Below, piece after piece: positions 1 to 10,330 of a stretch of DNA of 64,000 bases. Made by a program: the position numbers and the translations under genes. Every line of letters begins with the position of its first letter. Position 1 is the first letter of the stretch. The DNA lies in assembly GCA_033026295.1 (NCBI GenBank), contig CM065182.1:22318215-22382214 (forward strand). The letters run 5' to 3'. The notes under the pieces are model-generated. The model was not told the origin of the DNA and ran no database searches. It saw nothing but the letters and a program-made list of their open reading frames with translations. The DNA comes from Channa striata. Taxonomy: Eukaryota > Chordata > Actinopteri > Anabantiformes > Channidae.

Positions 1-819
1 TGGATGCCACCATCATCAGAAATAATATTGTAAAGTGCAGATTTGTAAATTTGTAAATGAGCAGATTATTTCCCAATTCATTTTTTTGATTGATGTGGTG
101 ATGCTGCATCATATCGTTGCCACTGTGCTTTTATTTACAAATATTATTACAGATAAATTGTGTGTACATCAATCGGAAAAGAGGAGAAATACAAAGTATC
201 CTTTTTTGAGCAGTGGACAACATTCTAACATACAGAAATTGTGAGTTTCTCCATAAACTCAGCCAAATGTGTGTGAAGTATGTCCTGTACCCGTGTTTTT
301 CATAAGAAGATAATGAGTGTTGTGACACGCCTCTGCCTCTGGCGGAGCAGGAGTTGGTCTCCATTAGCAAAGGAGCAAACCCCTTTGGGAAAGCTGGCGG
401 TTGGGGGTGCTGTGCTGTTTGACAGGGTTATCAGCAGACAGCCTGCAGCAGTCCCTCCCGCTCATACACACACACTGGGTTATTACAAATGAAAAGCAGC
501 AGAAACCAAGAAGGCTGAGAAAAAGGCAAGGCACCTGAAACGGAAAAAGGATGAGTGTGGCAAGGCTTAACGAAAGTAACCGAAGAAAGACGTGCACTTG
601 TATAAACATATGTATGCTACGGTTGCTACGACAGTTTAGCACTTTGCTGCAAGGTTGGAGTGAAGAGCTGTACTTTAATGTTAGCATGTCCGGCACAGTC
701 AGGCTGCATATCCCGTACAAGGTGGAGCTGTTTGTGAAAACTGGACTTTTCTATATATTACTTCACCTGAAGGAAAGTGAAATCAAAATAATAATTATAA
801 TATTAACATAACAACAACA

Positions 820-822
<3 letters not shown>
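1..822. other. Non-coding sequence, no gene seen
   Basis: No open frame here has a recognisable domain; the frames present are short, overlap one another on both strands and look like chance. The base composition is AT-rich and I recognise no repeat family. The stretch runs directly into a TAA microsatellite. Confidence 0.6.

Positions 823-917
<95 letters not shown>
823..917. repeat. (TAA)n microsatellite
   Basis: An uninterrupted TAA/ATT trinucleotide array of 95 bp, about 31 perfect units. It is preceded by a short ACA-rich run (811-820) and AT-rich sequence that may be the degraded edge of the same array. An array this long and pure is likely to vary in length between individuals, and its length in an assembly may be unreliable. 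Confidence 0.98.
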
Positions 918-2044
918 GCTGATGTCATTTCAGCATTGGCACAAACTACAGACAATGTGTGTTATAGCTGTAGTGAATAATGCCGCCCACACGTATGGTA
1001 GTATATGTAGATTTAATTCAAACACTGGACCAATTCTGAATATTTTAGATTTCTGCAGAATCCTCGCTGTAGAACAAATCTGAGCCAACCATCAACAGCA
1101 GCAAATTCAATGTTCTTTTTTATTAGGAGTCACATTAATGCCATGAAAAACACTTTCTTAATGAAGTATACTTGTACCTAAACCTGAGTTTAAAGTAAAC
1201 TGAACTGCTACATTTTCATTTAACGCCGTGCTTATTAGGCAAGTACTTGGATTTTACAAAGTACTGACCTTAGTGTGCTCAAGCCACCTCTGATTATTTT
1301 ATCCTTAAAAAAATCTCACAGCAGAATAAACTCACAGGGAAGACTAATAATATCACTGGAGATGAGGAAAGACATTTGTAAACAATTCTCCAGATTGTTC
1401 TACTTGCTCAAGAAGTGATTTAAAAACCAGCAGCAAAAAAAGCTTGTCCCATAAAGTGCAAGACATGGGCCCGGTGAAGCCAGAGTGTGCTCCCCCTCTG
1501 GTGCTGTTCAGCATAACTGTGTGTCTGTGCACTTATTAGATAACAGACTATCTCCAGCCCTAAGGTGACACGCAAGACCTGGCCGCTGCTGGGTCCACTC
1601 ATCTTTCGTCCCATTCAGCTCTCCGGCTTTGTTTTATATTCTGTAGGCGCCGTGCTGGGAAATACTGATGGAGCAAAGGTGTCTCCTGTTTGAGGATTGA
1701 GATTAAACCCCGAGTGGAAAAACGGGTGACAAGGAGGAGAGGGGAGGGTGTATTTTCAGCAATAAGGTTCTGTCTGCTCTGGCTTTGGATTACGTCTGCG
1801 AGACACAATCCCTGGTTAAAAAAGTCATTAAAGGTGGAGTAAAGCAGAGGATGGAGGTGTGTTACGTTAGGTGTGTGTTCAGGAGACCTGCTGAAAGCTA
1901 TCTGATTATTGCCCCGGTTATTGTCTGATTGCTCTCAGTGCATAAGGTCATCTTTTATCTTTCATTTGTCGATTTTGATGCAGTCAGTCTCGACAGTGAC
2001 AGACAGAATAAACCTTTGCAGGAAGCAAAGCAGCTACCCCCACA

Positions 2045-2050
<6 letters not shown>
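918..2050. other. Non-coding sequence, no gene seen
   Basis: Unique-looking AT-rich DNA with no recognised repeat or coding region. Frames on the minus strand between 1420 and 1808 are short and have no protein-like pattern that I can identify. Confidence 0.6.

Positions 2051-2080
<30 letters not shown>
2051..2080. repeat. (AG)15 microsatellite
   Basis: Fifteen uninterrupted AG units, preceded by a short ACAACACAC run. The two short plus-strand open frames that cross it read the array as Arg-Glu repeats and are artefacts of the repeat. Confidence 0.97.
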
Positions 2081-2082
<2 letters not shown>

Positions 2083-4291
2083 GTCACTTCATATTCAGCT
2101 CGGCCAAACTTGAGCCTATCGCGACACAGAATTGATTGACAAGTAGCCTCCTAGCCCCCAGTTTGTTTTGCGCTTGTGTCTTCATTTCTGAGCAGATTCT
2201 TATCTCTTACTCGCTGCTGTCACCAGCTCCCTCTGCTCGGTTATTTGTGTGATGCTAGCTTTGGCATGGGACGAAAGCCTGGGACGGCACAGCGCAAAGC
2301 AATGCCAGCCTAATCGCCACACACGCTGCCAGCCTTCACAACTTATCATCCCTGCTCTGCCCCTCAACACTTGAACTGCAGCTGACTGATCAGCTCACTG
2401 ACTGATGCAAGTCAGCAGCCAAACCCGTGTGTCTGTGTGTGAGGTGCACCAGCTTTTTGACACTTTGTCAATCACCCTACAAAAAAAGTCACAATTATCG
2501 AACAGGAAAGCAAACTATGACTGGAGCAAGTGACTCTACTAATGCCCTTTTACATTTTCTGGGTCTCTTTCTGGCCCAGTGTGGCATTAAACCCACCAAA
2601 ATGATTGTGCGATGCACTGCCCCAAATCAATGAATGAATAAATAAATAAAAAATTCTATTCAAGAATCATTGCAAAAGGAGTATCTATAAAGCAGTTTAA
2701 GCATTTTCCTAAGCATCACAAACCAATAATCAGACTACTATCAGTATTTCATTTGGTTAAATATAATTTGGAAAATCTGTACGAAATTATTTTATTTGAC
2801 CTGAATTAGCTAAAAGTCACAAATGGAGGTCGCCGATGGTGCACAAGCTCACCTGGTTCATTTTAAAGGCTACAAGAGAATTATTACTTCAAGAGAATTT
2901 TTTAAATCCAGAAGAAAGAGCACTGTTTTTCAGACTATGCGCCCCTGAGCAGCTGTAATATGTGTGGCGGCATGCCGTGTTTCACTCTGGTGGTAAGTTC
3001 TAATAATACATCGATACAATACACACACAGCACACTTCTCTCAGCCAAGTCAACCCAAGAAGACCCTCCCTCATTATTAATTTCTCCTGTGTGAAGGTAA
3101 AATACAATAAGGGACAAAGACAAGTGGACAAGATGAAAGCAATGAGCCCGCATCCGTCAGGGGGAATTGGGTTCACACTCCAAGGCAAAAACAAGTGTAG
3201 AATGAGCATCATGGTCACAAATGCCTTTCCCCAGAAATTCAGATCAGGCTGAAGGAATAATGCTTTTCATAGACCATATTCAGCTGCTGAAGATGCTGGT
3301 TTTAAGCGAGTCCAGGTAGGAACCTCCTTCTTGTCCACATTTAGACAGAAAGTCAAGCAAAAGCAAAAGCTGCTGTTGTCCACTAGTGGTGCGAAGCATC
3401 TGCTGCTGCACTCACAGCTGATGGGGTCATATATGAAAATAACTACAACAGTAAATGCTGATGTTGCCAAATAGTCAGAAATTATTGAAAAATACAAGAA
3501 ATGTGTTGTAATTGTTTTCCTATATGTGTACTGAAAATGAACCATGTCTTAAAAACCAAGGCACATAGCCAGCTTTGATTCCTGCGCATCGTTACGCACC
3601 TAGTATATAGATATAATAACACCGGGGCCATACTCAAACAATCCAATGTCAAAGTAAACCCACTGTCTACTGCTAGAGTGCAGTAATTATATCTGGAGGA
3701 CTTCAAACAACATGATGGCTCCTCACCACTGGGCTGAAAACATCAAGCATACTCTCAGAGAGCCTAATTTACAATCATAGCACAGATACTCTCAGCAGCA
3801 GTGTATTGTGAAAAAACTTAGCAATGTCCCACAATCCACATTCCAGTATGAAAACAGCAGAGGCAGGGGACACACAGGACTACTGATGCAGAAAAACAGC
3901 TCAGACAACTTGAATTGCAATGTCCAAAATCAAAGTCCCCTCAGAGAACACGGATGGTGCTGAGGCAATTATCAATCTCCACTCTTAGTGGGTCTCCAGG
4001 CAGAGGACAGCTACACACGATGGACACAAACAGACACCAACCTTTGTTAATGAGCCTTATAATCACAGCAAAAATAAATCAGCTCATAAAACTCACTGGC
4101 TTAACAGCAGCTAATTTACAGACTTTGACAAGGTCAGTCTCCAAAACGCATTTCATTATCAGAAGCCTTGGGTTAATATAATGGTGAATATAGATGACTT
4201 ATACATTCTCTGTCTAGATAAATACAGATGAGATCATTGTCATCCACAATAAACTGTGGTGAAAAGGAAAAAGCAAAGACCTGAAAATGTG
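2081..4291. other. Non-coding sequence, no gene seen
   Basis: No gene or interspersed repeat is recognised. A short interrupted TGAA/TAAA run lies at about 2630-2652. Open frames on both strands are below about 95 codons and unremarkable. Confidence 0.55.
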
Positions 4292-4365
4292 CAGCAGTGG
4301 CTCTATGGGAGGAGTGTGGGACTCTCAAAGTTTGAATAGGATTTCTCAGGTTCGAGTCAGACGTG
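4292..4365 (+). repeat. Possible tRNA-like segment (degraded SINE head)
   Basis: TGGCTCTATGGG at about 4298-4309 resembles a pol III A box, and GGTTCGAGTC at 4349-4358 closely matches a B box. The spacing of about 50 bp between them is near that of a tRNA head. I could not draw a convincing cloverleaf, and no SINE body is recognisable downstream. It could be the head of an old SINE, a tRNA-derived fragment, or chance. Confidence 0.3.
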
Positions 4366-6229
4366 CACAAATTGGGCCGCACACGTTATGTGCTGCTTAC
4401 TGTCAACTACCTGACATTCACAGGCAAAAATGAATGTCTTCTCTCAGGAAAAAATCCCTCCAAATCTGTCGCCTTGTAGTCTTTGTCATTCTCGTGTCTG
4501 CTTTTTTCAAGGCATCTGTGTTGGAGGTATCAAGCAAGGTTTGACATCATCAGTATCAGTATGAAAGTAAAATCATGAAACGTACGTGATGCCTCAGCTA
4601 AGAACCTCCATAAGACCAAGGCTGCTAAAAGCTGATCTACAGAATTCTATTTAATGCTTCGTGTGTAACCTGGCACTACACATGCCTTTTAGGTAGATTT
4701 ATTTTGAATAGGTAAATTCGCTCCTTGTGCCCAGGTGTGCACAGCAAGCAGAGACTTAAAGATCCAACATGCTTCCTCAACAAGCTCCTCTGTGGGACAT
4801 GTATGTGCACCGGCTGCCTCTATCACTGTGTCCAAACATGTATTCAAGGTTCCTGGGTACCAACTATTGAGTTTGAAGAATCGAGAGGCACACCCAAAAT
4901 TATACAGTATATGTGAGGAGTTTCAATAAGCATTCAGTGAAAATATTTTTCCTTAAACACACTGACATAATCCCTCTGCTACGATCTTGGAGAATGAAGC
5001 TGAGACTAACAAGTGAGTTAAGACACGGATGATGTCATCGAAACACCGATTACAGAGAGCTCCATTACAACACTAATCCCTAAGAGGGTTAAATTAGCCC
5101 ATCATGTAACGGTTATGTAGCACTTGGAGTGACGCATGATGATTCTGCCATAGGTATCACACATTACACTGCTGAAGCCGTACATACTTGTGCAACATGT
5201 TCTTATGAGTGCCTCTGGGTTTAAGATTTGTAGCCCAAGGCCCATCAAACAGGAGCTTAGCTGTCCAACTCACTGCCAGCTTATTGTCATGACTACACAC
5301 TACATGGTCAGAATCACCACTGTTTGCGGGAGGAAAGAGAGCACGGCTTGGTTTCAGTCTGCCTGACAAGTTGTCTTAATAAAGCCTGCATTGTACGGCT
5401 GGATATTGAACCAGTGGCAGTCTATAAATCCCAAGTGACCAGGGCATCCTTGTGGCTCCACCACTTAGTGCAAATTACTGGGTACACACCACTGCATGGC
5501 TTCTAATCCGGCCCTTAGCTGTGTTTTTCTCTGTGTCTTAATTGCAACAAGTAGTGTCACAAAACCACATAACAATTGACAGGCCATTAAGAAGAACTGG
5601 ACAAGCCCACTGTGATATCCCCCGCAAAAATGTGGCCAAAGCTCTGGAAAGAAAGGCTGGGACTGTTAAACGCACATGCTGGCAAGAGTCTTTTCCTTTC
5701 TTTCTGCTATTATTAACCAGCAGTTGAACGACTAACCTAAGCTGTGGGACTGGTACCCGGTTGTGTAGCACTCCAGGTTTAAAATGAAAATCTCTGTGGA
5801 ATACAACACAGTTCATAAACACAGTCTCATGACAGGAATACGTTTCTCACTAAAGAGAGACTCAACAAACAGGTCCACTAGTTTCAAATTCAGACAATGG
5901 TGTGTGATGGATGTGTGAGGTATAACCTGGATAACAGCTTTCATTTTTCTGCCAAATAACTGATATATCTAACCCAGTGTTTTTTCTAAACCCTGTCTGC
6001 CTGACTCCTTACGTTTTTAACAATTTGCTGTATTATATTAGTTTGTTGCTATGGTGTCATCGACTTTCTAAAACATCCTCTTTTGGTGTTATCGTGTATA
6101 TCAATGGCTGGTTTCTGTTGTTACCAGCACTAAAGTGATGAGGCAGTAGCAACCTGCCCCACATGCTGGCAGGCTCACCAGGTTATCCTCATGTTATATA
6201 TTGCATTGTTGTTTGAGTTTGGCACAAAA
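4366..6229. other. Non-coding sequence, no gene seen
   Basis: Single-copy-looking DNA. No gene, RNA or repeat family is recognised. The minus-strand frame at 5538-5822 and its neighbours show no identifiable domain. Confidence 0.55.
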
Positions 6230-6272
6230 GACACACACACACGGGCACAAACACACACACACACACACACAC
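6230..6272. repeat. (CA)n microsatellite, interrupted
   Basis: An AC dinucleotide array broken once by GGGCACAA near 6243-6250. It forms the left border of a repeat segment that has a second CA array on its right side (6482-6510). Confidence 0.96.
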
Positions 6273-6279
6273 GTTTGTA

Positions 6280-6480
6280 CAGTATTGACTTGTGAGGACA
6301 CTCATTGACGTAATGCAATCCCTAGCCCCTTACCCTAACCCTAATTCCAGTTTTGACCCTCAAAAATCCCTTTTTTTAGGTAAAAAAATCGTGAGGACTG
6401 GCCAAAATGTCCTTACTTTAAAAAAATGTCACGCTGATGGTTAAAAAAATTCTTTGGTACTCACTGTGAATGCCGTACTG
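6280..6480 (+). repeat. Fish CA-associated interspersed repeat with telomere-like core
   Basis: The segment begins with a TGTGAGGACACTCATTGACG-type sequence, continues through TTACCCTAACCCTAA (a telomere-like stretch) and a TTTTGACCCT run, then GTGAGGACTGGCCAAAATGT. From memory, this order recurs throughout fish introns and intergenic DNA next to CA repeats. AGGAC and GTCCT around TGGCCAAAAT form a small inverted repeat. No open frame is present. The transposition mechanism, if any, is unknown to me; it may spread as part of the compound microsatellite. Confidence 0.7.
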
Positions 6481-6481
6481 T

Positions 6482-6510
<29 letters not shown>
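6482..6510. repeat. (CA)n microsatellite
   Basis: A pure CA array of 29 bp that directly follows the CA-associated interspersed repeat. Together with 6230-6272 it frames that element. Confidence 0.97.
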
Positions 6511-6514
<4 letters not shown>

Positions 6515-6789
6515 TATGTTCTCTAAAAACAAGATAGGGCTACAGAAAGAGCTTTTACAGATAATTACTAGACAAAATGTTGTTGTAGTTTGTGTAAACT
6601 AAAACTAGACAAAGACCAGTTGAATAAAATATAACTTAAAAAGTTTCATCATAAGATTAAGAACAGAACTAAAGAATTATTATATGGGGCAAAAATTACC
6701 GCTGGATGCCACTGTGATGCCTGTGACATTTCCACTGGCTGCTAGATGTGGTCAATTCTCTAAGTCTTGTTCATGAAAGAAAGCGATCT

Positions 6790-6982
6790 ACACTGCCTAT
6801 GAAAAGTACTCACCCCTGTTTCACCCCTTTTTTGACATTATAAATCAATCATGGTCAATTTAAGTTAGTGACTTTGACAAAATGTCAGAAAAATACCTCA
6901 TCATTGTCAAAATGAAAACAGGTTTCTTCAAAGTCATGTCAATTACATACAAATATGAAAGCTGGAAAAAAATGACTGACCT
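6790..6982 (+). mobile_element. Tc1/mariner-type DNA transposon fragment (non-coding end)
   Basis: The sequence starts ACACTGCCTATGAAAAGTAC followed by a CACCCC motif. From memory, this resembles the terminal region of a Tc1/mariner-type family common in fish, and the match seems to continue to about 6982. No transposase reading frame and no partner terminal repeat are visible, so this looks like one end of a truncated copy. The family assignment is from memory and moderately sure. Confidence 0.5.
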
Positions 6983-7989
6983 TACAACCGCAACTACAAA
7001 AAGGTTTTGTAGGAATTGCCATTGCAACCAGGTTACGTTTTCTATTATTATTATATGAAAATGCTGTTGCAATTGTTGTTGGAAAATGTTGCCAACACAT
7101 TTCTTTTTCAGTCAAAATATCTGAACTTGAAGCAAAACACTTTTTATGGTCAACAGTATATTCAGTAAAAACAGTATTCTGGATGTATCAGCCCAATCGA
7201 GTCAGTGAAGTGTAACAGTGATCTTTTTGTATGATGTCATTAGTCAATTCAATTCAACAGATTCACAATAAAGTCATCTCAAGGCACATTATGCAGTGTC
7301 CCTAATTCTGATTGGGGGCACTGAGGCAGGTTATAAAGAAGAGCATTGTTCTTATCCTAAATATTCAAGCACCTGATATGTTTGATCAAATGTTCAGGCC
7401 ACTTTTCTGGACACTGTGAATAAAGTTACTTCCTAATCATTAATTGTAAGAAACAGTGTTTGATCTTGTGATCAAAAAACACCCACACTTTAATTTCGTT
7501 ACAGTTAATATACATTTGGAGTCCTTGTGGGTGGTAAAAGTTTTTAATTATTATTATTCTATAAGCATGGGTGGGAGACATTTATCTAACTTTTCTTTGG
7601 TGAAATGTGTGTTACTGCTCCTCTCTGGTTCTTTTGCTTCTTAAGGTTAAAATATATCTTGGGATATTTTTACGGTAATAATCCCAGCAGAATGAGGTGA
7701 GCACTTAATTACTGCATATTTTTAGAGGCCTCCTGAGATATCCCTCTGCAGTGGCAAGGCTATTTGAGACAATAGTGTTGTTGATAACGCTGTTTAACAC
7801 TGCTCAGTCTTTAATGTCCTCATTATGCATTAAACTATCTAGCCTCATTCCAGTTTGAATTTAAAGGTTGATACAAGCTGGAAAATTAAAGAATTTGGTC
7901 CCGGTTTCAAATGAGTAATAACAGCTTAAGGGTGGATTGCTGAATAGGCCTTTGAATGGAACAAAGAGATCGGAGCGTCAGTTTGACGA
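6983..7989. other. Non-coding sequence, no gene seen
   Basis: AT-rich unique-looking DNA. The first 100 bp may be a decayed continuation of the transposon fragment, but I see no firm match. No coding region is supported. Confidence 0.5.
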
Positions 7990-8348
7990 CACAAACAGAT
8001 GTAACGGTGACCTGAAACGATGAAGAATGACCTGAAACACCTGAAATGAGGAGGAAAATGACAGAAAATAGACACAAAATAACCATTATTATTCATTAAA
8101 TGTCCAAAAATAGACACAAAACAGACACCAAAAATAGACAGCGAGTGACCATACACACAACATCCAAAAATACACACAGCATTATATTTATTGTCCAATA
8201 ACAGACACAGAGTGAAAAACCGAACCGAAAAAAGACACAAAATTACACAAAAAAATAACTAAGTCTAGACATAAAATGTGAGAAAAGAGACAGACTGACC
8301 AAACACAGACATGAAACAAACAACCACAGACAGACTAAAACCAACAGA

Positions 8349-8352
<4 letters not shown>
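7990..8352. repeat. Degenerate A-rich minisatellite (AGACACAAAA-type units)
   Basis: The motif AGACACAAAA and variants (AGACACCAAAA, ATACACACA, AGACACAGAG, AGACATAAAA, AGACATGAAA) recur every 10-30 bp, mixed with ATGACC/GTGACC and CCAAAAATA words. Units are strongly diverged with no constant period. The minus-strand open frame here (7926-8240) is Phe/Ser/Cys-rich because it reads this repeat backwards, so I do not call it a gene. The block runs into a GT array. Confidence 0.8.

Positions 8353-8353
<1 letters not shown>

Positions 8354-8386
<33 letters not shown>
8354..8386. repeat. (TG)n microsatellite
   Basis: A pure TG array of 33 bp between the degenerate minisatellite and a run of G. Confidence 0.98.
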
Positions 8387-8388
<2 letters not shown>

Positions 8389-8389
<1 letters not shown>

Positions 8390-8401
8390 GGGGGGGGGGG
8401 G
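8389..8401. repeat. Poly-G run (13 G)
   Basis: Thirteen consecutive G directly after TG(n)TT. Such a run is prone to slippage and to sequencing error, so its length is uncertain. Confidence 0.95.
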
Positions 8402-10298
8402 TGTAACAGCTGGCACAGATTTTTCTGTGTGGACTAACTCATGTCAGCTGATGCAATTTACTTCTTATGTTTGGTAATTTTTGGACAAATCATTTCTTTA
8501 AAACACGTAACGGGAAGTGAATGGAGCTGCCTCTCTAGTCAAGGCTCAGTGAACTCGGTCTTTTCTCTGGTTGACAGCGGGGAGGGTTGGAGAGGGAGGG
8601 AAACAAAGAACAAAACAAACCGGAGCCTCGCAAGGGTTTAATTTTGTTGCAAAGCACATAGCAGACAAACACACTCATGACTTGAACAATGATTAAGCTC
8701 ACTCATCACTAAAAATGCCGTAAGCACCGAGTCAGAAAATGATATTATGGCGGTTCCTAGTCGGTGGTAGTGGGGCTAGAAGGTGGGGTTAGTCACAGTG
8801 CTGGGGTTTTTCGAGCTAGAGGTCAATTTGGTATGCTAAACAGTCTGGGCATGACTTCTCCCGGCTGCTGATCTGTATTCTGAGCCTGACTCCAGCGCTG
8901 ATCTTGAAGTCTCCCTGCATTCCCTGCTCTGAGGATAACATGGAGTGAGCGGAGGAGGTGGGGGGGGCTAGGAGTGCATGGGTGAAAAGGAGGAGAGTGT
9001 TCTTTTATGCTCAGCGACTTAATGGGAAAAAGAAGACAATATTCCCCTCCCATGTTAGCTCTTCTCAATGAAGCGCAAATTTAGTCAGTGTTGGAGGTGA
9101 TGGCGAATTAAAAGTGTGGCAGCTGAAACGGATGGAGAAAGGTCAACAGAGTGTCATCCAGTCACTCTGTCAGCCGCAGCGAAGCTACTCGGTCAAACTC
9201 ACACTGCTACAACAGGTGAATTTCAGGCGACACAAAAAGAACGCGAGTGTAAACCATGGCCGTGATTCCCCATTACTCTGCCAAAGCACTTGGGCAGGCC
9301 TCTGTCTTGCCCAATTGAGGAAACAATGTAGACAAGTGCCTGTAAATGCTTTTCCTGTTGTTATTCACTCAGACAAAGACAATGGGCTGGCAAACAGGAA
9401 ACGGTCATTCCTCCTCACATTGCAAGAATCAAATTTGTATGTGCGATCTGTAATCATACATCAAAATCAGTTCCTTCCAGATATTTCCCCAGGCCATGGG
9501 AACTGGAGGAGGTAAAATTAGCTATTACCTTGTTTTCCATATTCTATTTTTTCATAAAGCAGTGGTGCAGTGTGCTCAGGTTCGGGGACTCGTCTTCAAT
9601 TTGGAGCAATTTAGCCAAGTGATGGGTGTAATTTGTTTCCCCCGTCAAGTTGCCATTTGCATTTAAATTCATCATTACCAGCCATGTTTTGTCGAGATTT
9701 CCCCAGATCGTAGGTGTCAGGCCACTCTGGTGATTTGATGCAAACACCCCATTATGAAAGCTGCACAACAATTCTCATTCTTTTGCAAAATACCACAGGG
9801 TTCATTTTTTGGTGGGGTGGGAGAACTTGCCGGTAAATTCCCCTGAGGAAGAGGTAGGAGATGTTGGTGGAAAACGACAGCAAGGAAAGGCAGACCTGCT
9901 CTGAATCGGGCTCTGTCCACATGGGTTCTGATATCTGCATGTTCTGCATTTGTCTAAGTATTCCATTTTGTATTATTATTTATGTATTAAATAAAAATGT
10001 CTCTCCTCAGCTGTTGACGAGTCATGCAGTTGATTGACTCCCTCACTAGCCTTCCTTTCACGACGGACTCACTGTACTGAAGACAACCTGACATAAGAAT
10101 GTTGGACAAACAGAAGAAGAAAGCCACGGTGATGTACGTAGCAAGTGGCAGCAACATCAGGATGAAGAAATGAGACAAAACTCAAGAAATACCAAGGGCT
10201 CAAAGAGCTGGAATGGTGATGAAGTGGGAGAGTGGCTCCAGCTGATACTAACAACGTCCAAGATCTCCGTCCAGAAAAGTACAGAGAAGAGTGTGTGC
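8402..10298. other. Non-coding sequence, no gene seen
   Basis: Unique-looking, with somewhat higher G+C in 8570-9060, including the G-rich stretch GGAGGTGGGGGGGGCTAGGA near 8953. The 133-codon plus-strand frame at 9114-9515 has no domain I can identify and no supporting splice or promoter context. It is treated as chance. Confidence 0.5.
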
Positions 10299-10330
10299 AT
10301 ATCCAGCAATTATAGAATATTGCTGGATAT
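10299..10330. repeat. Perfect hairpin, 12-bp arms, 8-nt loop
   Basis: ATATCCAGCAAT (10299-10310) is followed after TATAGAAT by its exact reverse complement ATTGCTGGATAT (10319-10330). It has no U tract and no gene context, so it is not a terminator. It is one of several such isolated perfect inverted repeats in the window. Confidence 0.95.
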
